Positions 8,547-16,622 of a DNA stretch of 35,684 nucleotides are shown here, in pieces. Every line of letters begins with the position of its first letter. Positions within the stretch are counted from its first letter, which is position 1. The stretch is taken from positions 1 through 35,684 of the forward strand of contig VBOO01000002.1 of NCBI GenBank assembly GCA_005877505.1, in the 5' to 3' direction. The translations under genes and the position numbers were made by a program. Under the pieces are notes generated by a model. The model did no database searches, was not told the origin of the DNA, and saw nothing but the letters and a program-made list of their open reading frames with translations. The DNA is from Nitrospirota bacterium. Lineage in GTDB: Bacteria; Nitrospirota; Nitrospiria; Nitrospirales; NS-4.

Positions 8547-8975
8547 TCAATTTTTGCACTTGCTGCAGAGGCCGTAGAGCTCCAGCTTGTGCGTGGTGAT
8601 GGTGAACCCGTGCCGGCGGGCGACCTCCTCCTGCAGATGCTCGATGTCACAGTTCTCGAACTCGATGATCGCCCCGCAGTGGGTGCAGATCATGTGATCG
8701 TGGTGGCGCTTGTGAACCACGTTGTCGTAATGGGTCTGCGAGCCGAAGTGCCGCTCCTGGGCGATGCCCGATTCGCACAGCAGATTCAGGGTCCTGTAGA
8801 TGGTCGCCAGGCCGATGTGCGGCTTGTGGCGGCCCAGCATCCGGTAGAGCTGCTCGGCCGTGATGTGCTCATTGCGGAGGAAGGCGTCCAGGATGACCTC
8901 CCGCTGCTTGGTGACCTTCAGCCCGTGCTTGGAAAGGTGCTCCCGCAGTATCCCCAGCTCCTTTGCATGTCTCAT
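8547..8975 (-). CDS. fur: Fur family transcriptional regulator
   Basis: LSKHGLKVTKQREVILDAFL, HHDHMICTHCGAIIEF, LYGLCSKC (two CxxC motifs). Confidence 0.85.
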   Translation of the reverse strand: MRHAKELGILREHLSKHGLKVTKQREVILDAFLRNEHITAEQLYRMLGRHKPHIGLATIYRTLNLLCESGIAQERHFGSQTHYDNVVHKRHHDHMICTHCGAIIEFENCDIEHLQEEVARRHGFTITTHKLELYGLCSKCKN

Positions 8976-8984
8976 GGGCGGCCG

Positions 8985-9034
8985 TTTCTAGTTGAGAACG
9001 ATTATTATTACCGTATTCTTCTGGTGGCCGTCAA
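8985..9034 (-). promoter_or_regulatory. fur promoter with overlapping Fur-box-like operator
   Basis: Minus strand TTGACG (9029-9034), about 17-18 nt, TAATAA; GGTAATAATAATCGTTCTCAAC overlaps and follows the -10. Confidence 0.5.
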
Positions 9035-9113
9035 GTAGGGGCGCACCTATGTGTGCGTCCGCCTTGTGGGTGGCCACGCGGGACATGGGCGGACACACAG
9101 GTCCGCCCCCTAC
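9035..9113. repeat. REP/REPIN-like inverted repeat element (GTAGGGGCG...CGCCCCCTAC)
   Basis: GTAGGGGCGCACCTATGTGTGCGTCCGCC ... GGGCGGACACACAGGTCCGCCCCCTAC, imperfect terminal inverted repeats with GTAG/CTAC feet. Confidence 0.65.
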
Positions 9114-9117
9114 GCCG

Positions 9118-9148
9118 TTGACAAGGATTGCGGGGGTGTGGCCATAAT
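9118..9148 (+). promoter_or_regulatory. Possible promoter of the 9154 gene
   Basis: TTGACA (9118-9123), 19-nt spacer, CATAAT (9143-9148). Confidence 0.35.
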
Positions 9149-9153
9149 CCGGC

Positions 9154-9750
9154 GTGCGTTCGTCCGCCGAGACTATCGTTGACCGCCTCCTGTTATTGTT
9201 CCTCCTCAAGACCGCCGCGCCATACGGCATTGACGGGGATGTCAAGTTCCAGCAGCTCGTCTTCCTCTCCGAATTGCAGATGCTGTATGGCCGGCAGTGC
9301 AAGGGCTTCCATTACCGGTTCTTCCGGTATGCCTACGGAGGCTACAGTAAGGACCTGCAGGACGACTTCGTGGCGCTCGGTGCCAAGAAGTTCCTGGACC
9401 CGGCGGCCTGGAAGCTCACGCCGGCGGGGGAGACCGTGGTGAAGGTCATGCCGAACGCGGTGAAGGGCCAGTCGCACAACGAGGACATCGTGGCGATCAT
9501 CCAGGACATCGTCAAGGCATACGGGAGGTTCGACAGCTCGACCATCGTGCCGGAGGTTGAGAAGATCGAGCTAATCCTGCCGGAGAAGGCGGACGCCGCG
9601 GCCGAGGGCGTGGTCCACCAGCAGGAGTCCCTGCCCATCGGGCACGTGTCCTTCCATGCGCACCTGCTGGTGCCGGAGCGGATCGAGACGTCCAAGGAGT
9701 TCAAGCTGAAGGACGACCTGCTCGCGGTGCTCCAGGACATCCTGAAATGA
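9154..9750 (+). CDS. Uncharacterised protein, possibly YwgA/SocA (Panacea)-like N-terminal fold
   Basis: Contiguous ORF with GTG start; VDRLLLLFLLKTAAPYGIDGDVKFQQLVFLSELQM...FFRYAYGGYSKDLQDDFVAL resembles the K(L/F)QK-(L/V)(L/F)(L/Y)L...YGP(Y/F)S pattern of that group. Confidence 0.6.
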   Translation: MRSSAETIVDRLLLLFLLKTAAPYGIDGDVKFQQLVFLSELQMLYGRQCKGFHYRFFRYAYGGYSKDLQDDFVALGAKKFLDPAAWKLTPAGETVVKVMPNAVKGQSHNEDIVAIIQDIVKAYGRFDSSTIVPEVEKIELILPEKADAAAEGVVHQQESLPIGHVSFHAHLLVPERIETSKEFKLKDDLLAVLQDILK

Positions 9751-10757
9751 GCGCGCCGATCGCGGTGATCGGCGCGGGCGCCTGGGGAACCGCCCTGGCC
9801 TGGCACCTGGCCGGGAAGGGCGAGCGCGTCCGGCTGTGGGCGTTCGAGCCCGAAGTGGCGTCCGGGATCGTGGCCCATCACGAGAACAGGTGGTATCTGC
9901 CCGGGGTCTCCCTGCCGGCCGCGTTGGAACCCACCACCTCGCTGGCGGAAGCGGTTGATGGCGTCAAGCTGGTCGTCTTTGTGGTGCCGTCCCACGCGGC
10001 CGCCAAGGTGGCGGCTTCGCTGGCGCCCGATCTTCCCGCGGCGGTTCCGGTCGTCACCGCGACCAAGGGGATCGAGCCGGAGAAGCTCCGGTTCATCTCA
10101 GCGCTGCTCGAAGAGACGCTCCCTGCGCGCCGCGGACCGGTGTTCGCGCTCTCCGGCCCGAGTTTCGCCGCGGAGGTGTGCCGGCACCTCCCCACGGCGG
10201 TCGCGCTGGCCGGGCCGCCGGGCGTGCAGGCGGAAGCCCTGCAGCGCTTGTTGATGACGTCCACGTTTCGCGTCTACCTGAGCGAGGATCGGATTGGCGT
10301 CCAGCTCGGCGGCGCGTTGAAGAACGTGATCGCACTGGCGGCGGGCGTGGCGGACGGACTCGGGCTCGGGCTCAACACGCGCGCCGCGCTCATCACACGC
10401 GGCCTGACCGAGATGGTCCGCCTCGGCGCGGCGATGGGCGCCGATGCGCGCACCTTCGCGGGTCTCTCGGGGATCGGCGACCTCGTCCTCACCTGCACCG
10501 GAGGGCTCAGCCGGAACCGGTCGGTGGGGATCCAGCTCGGACAGGGGAAAAAGCTCGCCGATATCCTAGCGGGGACGCGCACTGTGGCGGAGGGGGTCGG
10601 GACCGCCAAGGCGGCGAAGGCTCTCGCCGAACGCCACCTAGTGGAGATGCCCATCGTCCGGGAGGTGTGCGCGGTGCTCTTCGAGGGCAAGGATCCCCAG
10701 CGGGCCGTGAGCGATCTAATGGAGCGGGCCGCGCGCCCCGAGTTCGACCCACCATGA
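9747..10757 (+). CDS. gpsA: NAD(P)H-dependent glycerol-3-phosphate dehydrogenase
   Basis: IAVIGAGAWGTALAWHLA, LSGPSFAAEV, LKNVIALAAGVADGLGLG. Confidence 0.93.
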   Translation: MSAPIAVIGAGAWGTALAWHLAGKGERVRLWAFEPEVASGIVAHHENRWYLPGVSLPAALEPTTSLAEAVDGVKLVVFVVPSHAAAKVAASLAPDLPAAVPVVTATKGIEPEKLRFISALLEETLPARRGPVFALSGPSFAAEVCRHLPTAVALAGPPGVQAEALQRLLMTSTFRVYLSEDRIGVQLGGALKNVIALAAGVADGLGLGLNTRAALITRGLTEMVRLGAAMGADARTFAGLSGIGDLVLTCTGGLSRNRSVGIQLGQGKKLADILAGTRTVAEGVGTAKAAKALAERHLVEMPIVREVCAVLFEGKDPQRAVSDLMERAARPEFDPP

Positions 10758-11524
10758 CGTCCGAGCGCATCCGGCGGTTGCTGGCGCAGGTGCAGGCCGG
10801 CCGCCTCAACGCCGAGGAGGCAGCGCGGCGCCTGAAGAGGCTGCCGTATGAGAACCTCGGGTTTGCCGCGGTGGACCACCATCGCGTCTTCCGGCAGGGG
10901 ATGGCGGAGGCGATCTTCTGTGAGGGGAAGACGGTCGGCCAGGCGGTCGCGATCGCCCGCCGGCTGCTGCGCAACCGTCATCCGGTGCTGGCCACTCGGG
11001 TCGAGCCGGCCGTGGCGCGCGCCCTGTTGCGGTTGGACCGCCGCGCCCGCTACGAACCGCTCGGGCGAACCGTCGTGCTCGCGCCGCCGAAAGGTTGGGG
11101 CACCCGCGCACTGCAGGGCGCGGGCCATGTCGTGATCATGACGGCCGGAACGGCGGACGTGGCGGTGGCCGAGGAGGCGCGCGTGACGGCGCAGGCGCTG
11201 GGCGACCGCGTGACGACGCTCTACGACGTCGGCGTGGCAGGGCTGCACCGGTTGCTGGACCGCTTCGAGCTCTTGGAGACAGCGAAGGTGCTGGTCGTGG
11301 TTGCCGGCATGGACGGGGCCCTGCCGAGCGTCGTGGGCGGCATGTTCGGCCAGCCGGTGATCGCCGTGCCGACGAGCCGCGGTTACGGGGCCAGCTTCGG
11401 CGGGCTCTCGGCGCTGCTCGCCATGCTCAATTCCTGCGCCGCCGGCGTGGGGGTCGTCAACATTGATAACGGGTACGGAGCCGCCTGCCTCGCCCACCGC
11501 GTCAATTCGCTCAGCGCGTCCTGA
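10754..11524 (+). CDS. larB: Nickel pincer cofactor biosynthesis protein LarB
   Basis: RLLAQVQAGRLNAEEAARRL..., VIMTAGTADVAVAEEA, VVVAGMDGALPSVVGGM, VINIDNG-like VVNIDNGYGAA; start ATG overlaps the gpsA stop. Confidence 0.9.
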   Translation: MTSERIRRLLAQVQAGRLNAEEAARRLKRLPYENLGFAAVDHHRVFRQGMAEAIFCEGKTVGQAVAIARRLLRNRHPVLATRVEPAVARALLRLDRRARYEPLGRTVVLAPPKGWGTRALQGAGHVVIMTAGTADVAVAEEARVTAQALGDRVTTLYDVGVAGLHRLLDRFELLETAKVLVVVAGMDGALPSVVGGMFGQPVIAVPTSRGYGASFGGLSALLAMLNSCAAGVGVVNIDNGYGAACLAHRVNSLSAS

Positions 11525-12089
11525 CTTCGAACTTACCCCTCTTCTTCAGCGAGGCTTCCCGCATCAGGGGGCCGTTCTTCCCCGGCACCAGCAGCTTGGC
11601 CTGCACCTGGTAGTCGTACAGCCCATCGGCGACGAGGCGCCTGGTGTGGTCGGTCCCGTCCCACGACTGCATGACTTGGACCTGCAGCGGGACGCTCTTC
11701 GCGCCGTTGGTCCCGGCCGCAGCGTCGCCCGCGACCGCCTGGCGGCTCGTCAGCAGGCGGAACGATGTCCTCGACGGCGAGGTGATCAGCGTCGTCACGT
11801 CCAGCAGCGCGTCACCCGGAACGCTCTTCGGCAGCGCGATCGTGATCGTCAGGGTCAACGGGTGTTCGTTGAGAAAGAAAGGCGCTGGGGCCGCCTCGAC
11901 GGACAGGATCTTGAGCTCCGGAAACTTCCCCCTGGGCTTGACGGTGAAGGCGTGGCTGGGGACCTCAAGGGACGTGGCGAGGAGCCCGACGCTGATGGCC
12001 AGCGCCACCGCGGCGGTTCGCATCATCGGGGTCGACGCGGGTGTGGCATGCTCGTGAATCACATAACACAGCGCGCCCGTCCTGGTCAA
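11511..12089 (-). CDS. Exported protein of unknown function
   Basis: Signal peptide MMRTAAVALAISVGLLATSLEVPSHA, beta-rich body; convergent with and overlapping larB by 14 nt. Confidence 0.55.
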   Translation of the reverse strand: MTRTGALCYVIHEHATPASTPMMRTAAVALAISVGLLATSLEVPSHAFTVKPRGKFPELKILSVEAAPAPFFLNEHPLTLTITIALPKSVPGDALLDVTTLITSPSRTSFRLLTSRQAVAGDAAAGTNGAKSVPLQVQVMQSWDGTDHTRRLVADGLYDYQVQAKLLVPGKNGPLMREASLKKRGKFEVRTR

Positions 12090-12130
12090 CGCATAGCAAA
12101 GGCCCAGGCGCTCTGCTAATATCCGCTGGT

Positions 12131-13306
12131 ATGCGCATCGCCTACTTCGACTGCTTCTCCGGCGTCAGCGGCGATATGTGCCTGGGCGCGCTCGTGGACG
12201 CCGGGCTGCCGCTCGCCGATCTTGTGAAGGGCCTCGAGGGTCTGCGACTCCGGGGCTTCTCGCTCCGCAGCCGGCGGGTGGCCCGCGGCGCGCTGTCCGG
12301 TACGAAGGTGGACGTCCTCGTCGAGAAGGGCCATGACCGGATGTTGAACTGGCGGGATGTCCACCGGGCGCTCACGGCGGCGCACCTCCCCGAACCGGTG
12401 CGCGACCGGTCGCTCGCGGTCTTCGATCGCCTCGCCAAGGCCGAGGGTCGCGCGCACCGCACGCCGGCCACTCGGGCCCAGCTCCACGAAATCGGCGATC
12501 TGGATTCGCTCGTGGATGTGGCGGGCACCGTGCTTGGCTGCCACCTCCTCGGCGTGGAGGCGCTCTACGTTTCGGCGATCAACGTCGGCACAGGGACCAG
12601 CAAGACCGAGCACGGCGTGCTCCCGGCGCCGGGCCCCGCGACAGCGGCGCTGCTCAAGGGCCTTCCGGTGTACGCGACGGGGCCGCGCTTTGAGCTGACG
12701 ACGCCCACCGGCGCGGCCCTGATGGCGACCTTAAGCGCGGGCGCCGGCGCGATGCCGGCGATGACGGTTATGTCCATCGGCTACGGCGCGGGCGAGGCCG
12801 ATCCGCCCGGCTGGCCGAACGCCCTGCGGGTCTTCGTCGGCGAGACGCTAGCCCCGACGGAGTTCGATCGCGTCGCGGTGCTGGAGACCAATCTTGACGA
12901 CATGAACCCGCAGGGGTACGACCTGCTGATCGAACGTCTGCTGGCGCGCGGCGCGCTGGACGTCACGCTGACGCCGGTGATCATGAAGCGCGGCCGGCCC
13001 GGCATCGTCCTGAACGTGCTGACCGATCCGGCTAAGGTGGAGCCGATGCTCAAGGTCCTCTTCGCGGAGACGACGACGCTGGGCGTGCGCGTACAGGAGG
13101 TCGCTCGCCGCCTGCTGGCGCGAGAGCTGACCGAAGTGGCCACTCGGTTCGGACCGGTTCGCGTCAAGGTGGCGAAGGCGGGGGGACGGAGCGTGAAGGC
13201 CCGTCCGGAGTACCAGGACTGCAAGCGGATCGCGGAGCAGACCGGCCTGCCGCTGCGCGACGTCGTGCGCGAGGTCGAGCGCGCCCTCCGCCGGCTGCGG
13301 AGCTGA
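12131..13306 (+). CDS. larC: Nickel pincer cofactor biosynthesis protein LarC
   Basis: MRIAYFDCFSGVSGDMCLGALVDAG, ETNLDDMNPQGYD, VIMKRGRPGIVLNVL. Confidence 0.93.
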   Translation: MRIAYFDCFSGVSGDMCLGALVDAGLPLADLVKGLEGLRLRGFSLRSRRVARGALSGTKVDVLVEKGHDRMLNWRDVHRALTAAHLPEPVRDRSLAVFDRLAKAEGRAHRTPATRAQLHEIGDLDSLVDVAGTVLGCHLLGVEALYVSAINVGTGTSKTEHGVLPAPGPATAALLKGLPVYATGPRFELTTPTGAALMATLSAGAGAMPAMTVMSIGYGAGEADPPGWPNALRVFVGETLAPTEFDRVAVLETNLDDMNPQGYDLLIERLLARGALDVTLTPVIMKRGRPGIVLNVLTDPAKVEPMLKVLFAETTTLGVRVQEVARRLLARELTEVATRFGPVRVKVAKAGGRSVKARPEYQDCKRIAEQTGLPLRDVVREVERALRRLRS

Positions 13307-13314
13307 CCCTCGCG

Positions 13315-14307
13315 ATGCTCCTCTCGCTGCTGCTCTTCCTCGTGGCGATCGGAATCATCCTCGGCGGCGCCGCCGTCTTCACGAACGCCGTCGAGTGGCT
13401 GGGCCGGCGGCTCGGCATCTCCGACGGCGCCATCGGAAGCGTCCTGGCCGGCATCGCGACCGCGCTGCCCGAGACGCTCATCCCGATCATCGCCATCTTC
13501 GGCGGCGAGAGCCAGGCCGAAACGGACATTGGAATTGGCGCCATTCTGGGCGCGCCGTTGATGCTCGGCACGCTGGTCCTGCCGCTGCTGGCCGGCTTCC
13601 TTCTGCTGTTAGGCCGGATGCGGGAGCGCGCGGATCAGTTCGAACTGGACTATCGGGCCGTCAGCCACGACTTGGAGTTCTTCCTGGCGGCTTACGGGCT
13701 GGCGCTGCTCGTCTCGGCGGTGCCGGGGCGGGCCTTGCACGACGTGGTGGCTGTCGGGCTCTTGCTCCTGTATGCGTGGTACGTCCGGATTCACGTGACG
13801 AGCGGAGAGGTCAGCGGGTTGGAGCTGGATCCGCTGTACTTCTCGCGCCGCGCGGGCCGGCCGGCAACCGAGCTGATCGTCGCGCAGGTCGTCGCCGGGC
13901 TGGGGCTGCTCATTGGGGGCGCGCACCTGTTCGTCCACGTCGTCAAGGACGCCGCGCTCGGCATGGGTGTCTCGCCGCTCGTGCTGGCGCTGCTCGTCGC
14001 GCCGATCGCGACGGAGCTGCCGGAGACGATGAACAGCTTCTTCTGGGTCTATCGGAAGAAGGACACGCTGGCGGTGGGGAACATCACGGGCGCGATGGTG
14101 TTCCAGGGGACGTTTCCGGTCTCGGTGGGCCTGGTCGGCACCAACTGGAACCTGGATGCAGGCGCCATGCTGAGCATGGCGCTGCCGCTCGTCGGAATGG
14201 CGCTGTGCCTGGCCCAGCTCCGGAAGACCGGCCGGTGGGATCCGCGCATCGTGCTGTTATCAGTCCTGCTATATGCTGGGTATATGGGGTACCTGGTCTT
14301 GCGGTGA
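13315..14307 (+). CDS. Sodium/calcium exchanger family (CaCA) membrane protein
   Basis: Two repeats with GIATALPETLIPI and VAPIATELPETMNSF (alpha-repeat motifs). Confidence 0.85.
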   Translation: MLLSLLLFLVAIGIILGGAAVFTNAVEWLGRRLGISDGAIGSVLAGIATALPETLIPIIAIFGGESQAETDIGIGAILGAPLMLGTLVLPLLAGFLLLLGRMRERADQFELDYRAVSHDLEFFLAAYGLALLVSAVPGRALHDVVAVGLLLLYAWYVRIHVTSGEVSGLELDPLYFSRRAGRPATELIVAQVVAGLGLLIGGAHLFVHVVKDAALGMGVSPLVLALLVAPIATELPETMNSFFWVYRKKDTLAVGNITGAMVFQGTFPVSVGLVGTNWNLDAGAMLSMALPLVGMALCLAQLRKTGRWDPRIVLLSVLLYAGYMGYLVLR

Positions 14308-14314
14308 GGCGGCT

Positions 14315-15223
14315 ATGAGTCGGCGAGGTCAGACGAATGGAGAGAGGGCCTTCGCGGAGGATGCCGCCGCGCGCGAGACGCGGATGATCTTGTGGATCAT
14401 CCTCGGCCTGAATTGGGGGGTGGCGGCGGCGAAGCTGATTTACGGCTTGATGACCGGCTCCATCGGCATGCAGGCCGACGGCATCCATTCATCGTTCGAC
14501 GGCATGTCGAACGTGATTGGGTTGTTCGCCCTCTGGGTGGCCTCCTACCCTCCGGACGCCCGCTATCCCTACGGCCACAAGAAGTACGAGACCTTCGCGG
14601 CGGCCGCCATCGGCCTGCTGCTGTTCGGGACCTGCCTGTATATCCTCCAGAACAGCTACCTCCATTGGCGCGAGTCCGTCGTGCCGCAGGTGACCGGACT
14701 CAGCTTTGCCATCATGCTCGGGACGATGGCCGTCAATTGGGGGGTCATGACGTGGGAGCGCCGGCGCGGGGAAATCCTGAAGAGCGAGATTCTGGTGGCC
14801 GACTCTCTCCACACGGCCAGCGACATTCTCTCGTCCCTGTCGGTGCTGATCGGCCTCGCGGCGGTCGCCATGGGCTATCCGCTCCTGGACCCGATCGCCG
14901 GCGTGGTGATTGCAGGCTTCATCGGCCACACCGGCATGCTGGTGCTCAAGGAAGCGACGCAGTCCCTTGCCGACCGGGCGCGTCTGGACGCCGACGCGAT
15001 CCAGCAGGTGGCCCTCACCGTGGAGGGCGTGCGCTGCTGCGACGACATCCGGACCAGAGGGCTCGCCCGGCACGTCTTCATGGACCTGTGCATCCACGTG
15101 GACTCGGCCATGACGATCGCCCGCGCGCACATCGTCGCGCACGATGTGGAGGACAGGCTCAAGCAGGCGTTCCCCGGCGTGGCCGAGGTGGTTGTGCACG
15201 TCGAGCCGGAAGACCATGCATGA
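14315..15223 (+). CDS. Cation diffusion facilitator family transporter
   Basis: LMTGSIGMQADGIHSSFDGMSN, YPYGHKKYETFAA, ADSLHTASDILSS; C-terminal cytoplasmic domain ending in VVVHVEPEDHA. Confidence 0.88.
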   Translation: MSRRGQTNGERAFAEDAAARETRMILWIILGLNWGVAAAKLIYGLMTGSIGMQADGIHSSFDGMSNVIGLFALWVASYPPDARYPYGHKKYETFAAAAIGLLLFGTCLYILQNSYLHWRESVVPQVTGLSFAIMLGTMAVNWGVMTWERRRGEILKSEILVADSLHTASDILSSLSVLIGLAAVAMGYPLLDPIAGVVIAGFIGHTGMLVLKEATQSLADRARLDADAIQQVALTVEGVRCCDDIRTRGLARHVFMDLCIHVDSAMTIARAHIVAHDVEDRLKQAFPGVAEVVVHVEPEDHA

Positions 15224-16475
15224 CGCGCTCTCATCCCATCTTGAGGCCCTGATCGCCGAACGCCATCCGGTCACCGCTCCCGCCTCCCTCCGCCGCGCTG
15301 AAGCCTATCTCACCGAACAGTTCACGAACCTGGGCCTGGACGTCTCGACCCATGCGTTCAAGGCGCTGGGAGAGACGTACCGCAACGTCATCGGCGTTCT
15401 ACCGCCCGCGGAAAAGGGGGACAGTCCCCATGAAGAAATGGGACAGTCCCCTTTGCCGCCCCTGATCATCGCGGCGCACTACGACACGGTGGAAGGGTCG
15501 CCCGGCGCTGACGATAACGCCAGCGCGCTGGCGGTGCTGCTCGACGTCGCCCGCAGTCTTCGGGGCGTTCCACTGGTCAGAACCGTCCGCTTCATCACGT
15601 TCTGTTTGGAAGAGGAAAACTTGTTGGGGAGCCTGGCCTACGTGTCATCGCTCCGGGCCGCCGGCGAAGCGATCTGCGGCGCCATCGTGCTGGAGTGTGT
15701 GGGCTACGCATGCGAGGAAGAGGGCTCACAGCAGAAACCGCCGATTCCCGTCACCGTGCCAACCGTGGGAGACTTTCTTGGGATCGTGGGGAACGCCGCG
15801 TCCGCGCCCTTGGTCAAAGCAGTGGAAGCCGCCGCTAACCACGCCGTGCCAGCTCTCAGGACGGTCTCGCTCGTGGTGCCCGGCAACGGCGAGCTGCTGC
15901 CGGACACGCGGCGCAGCGACCACGCGGCCTTCTGGCACCACGGCTATCCGGCGGTGATGCTGACCGACACCGCCAACTTCCGCAATCCCCACTACCACCA
16001 GCCGACGGACACGCTCGAGACATTGAACCTCGCGTTCATAGAGCAGGTCGCCCGCGCGGTCACCGCCGCGGCGATTGTCCTGTGCTCCACCACGGCGGCG
16101 ACGCCGCCTCGACGCGCGTCCGTCTGGAAAGAAGCGGCGCTCACGGTCCCGCACTTGGCGGCGCTGGTAGCCGGCCTTATGGCGGACAAGCGCGTGCCGG
16201 CGCAGACGAAGGCCACGCTCGCCGGCGTCGCGGCGTATCTCGCCATGCCGTTCGATCTGATCCCGGACTTCATCCCGGTCCTCGGCTATTTGGACGACCT
16301 CGTGCTCGTGGTCCTGGTCTTCGACGGCGTGGTGAATCAGATTGACGAGGCGATCGTGGCGGAATACTGGAAGGGCGATCCAGCCACGCTGCAGCGACTC
16401 AAGGCGGTGTCGCGGCGGGCGGCGCGGTTCATTCCGGGGTGGATCAAGAAGAAATTGTTCGGGCGGAGCTTGTAA
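15216..16475 (+). CDS. M28-family metallopeptidase fused to a C-terminal DUF1232 (YkvA-like) membrane domain
   Basis: AAHYDTVEGSPGADDNASA, FCLEEENLLGS, HHGYPAVMLTDTANFRNPHYHQPTDT (M28); C-terminal AAYLAMPFDLIPDFIPVLGYLDDLVLV (DUF1232). Start overlaps the CDF stop. Confidence 0.85.
   Translation: MHDALSSHLEALIAERHPVTAPASLRRAEAYLTEQFTNLGLDVSTHAFKALGETYRNVIGVLPPAEKGDSPHEEMGQSPLPPLIIAAHYDTVEGSPGADDNASALAVLLDVARSLRGVPLVRTVRFITFCLEEENLLGSLAYVSSLRAAGEAICGAIVLECVGYACEEEGSQQKPPIPVTVPTVGDFLGIVGNAASAPLVKAVEAAANHAVPALRTVSLVVPGNGELLPDTRRSDHAAFWHHGYPAVMLTDTANFRNPHYHQPTDTLETLNLAFIEQVARAVTAAAIVLCSTTAATPPRRASVWKEAALTVPHLAALVAGLMADKRVPAQTKATLAGVAAYLAMPFDLIPDFIPVLGYLDDLVLVVLVFDGVVNQIDEAIVAEYWKGDPATLQRLKAVSRRAARFIPGWIKKKLFGRSL
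15412..15454. repeat. Paired GGGGACAGTCCCC palindromes inserted in frame in the peptidase gene
   Basis: AAAAGGGGGACAGTCCCCATGAAGAAATGGGACAGTCCCCTTTG. Confidence 0.7.
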
Positions 16476-16477
16476 GA

Positions 16478-16619
16478 GCGGGTCCTGCCCCCGCATAGCC
16501 CAGATCAGCTGGGCGTTTCGCCGTCGAAGCCCCGCAGACCCGGCTGTACGCCCCACGCTGGGCACCCGTTGCATTCCGGGAGCAACGGGTAACCCGGGCG
16601 CCCATGCGGTGTCACCCGC
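16478..16619. repeat. Possible MITE-like or structured intergenic element
   Basis: Terminal GCGGGT...CCGCAT.GCCC inverted repeats (imperfect) plus internal hairpins GCCCAG/CTGGGC (498-514) and ACCCGTTGC/GCAACGGGT (16564-16590). Confidence 0.4.
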
Positions 16620-16622
16620 AAT

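Noticed and set aside
14392-15252. 286-aa alternative-frame ORF within the CDF gene
   Set aside because: Arg/Gly/His-rich shadow frame; the CDF reading has all family motifs.
16478-16619. c-di-GMP (GEMM) riboswitch upstream of the PCMT gene
   Set aside because: The conserved GGGCAAACC and GGTAGGTAGCGGGGTTACC-type elements are absent.
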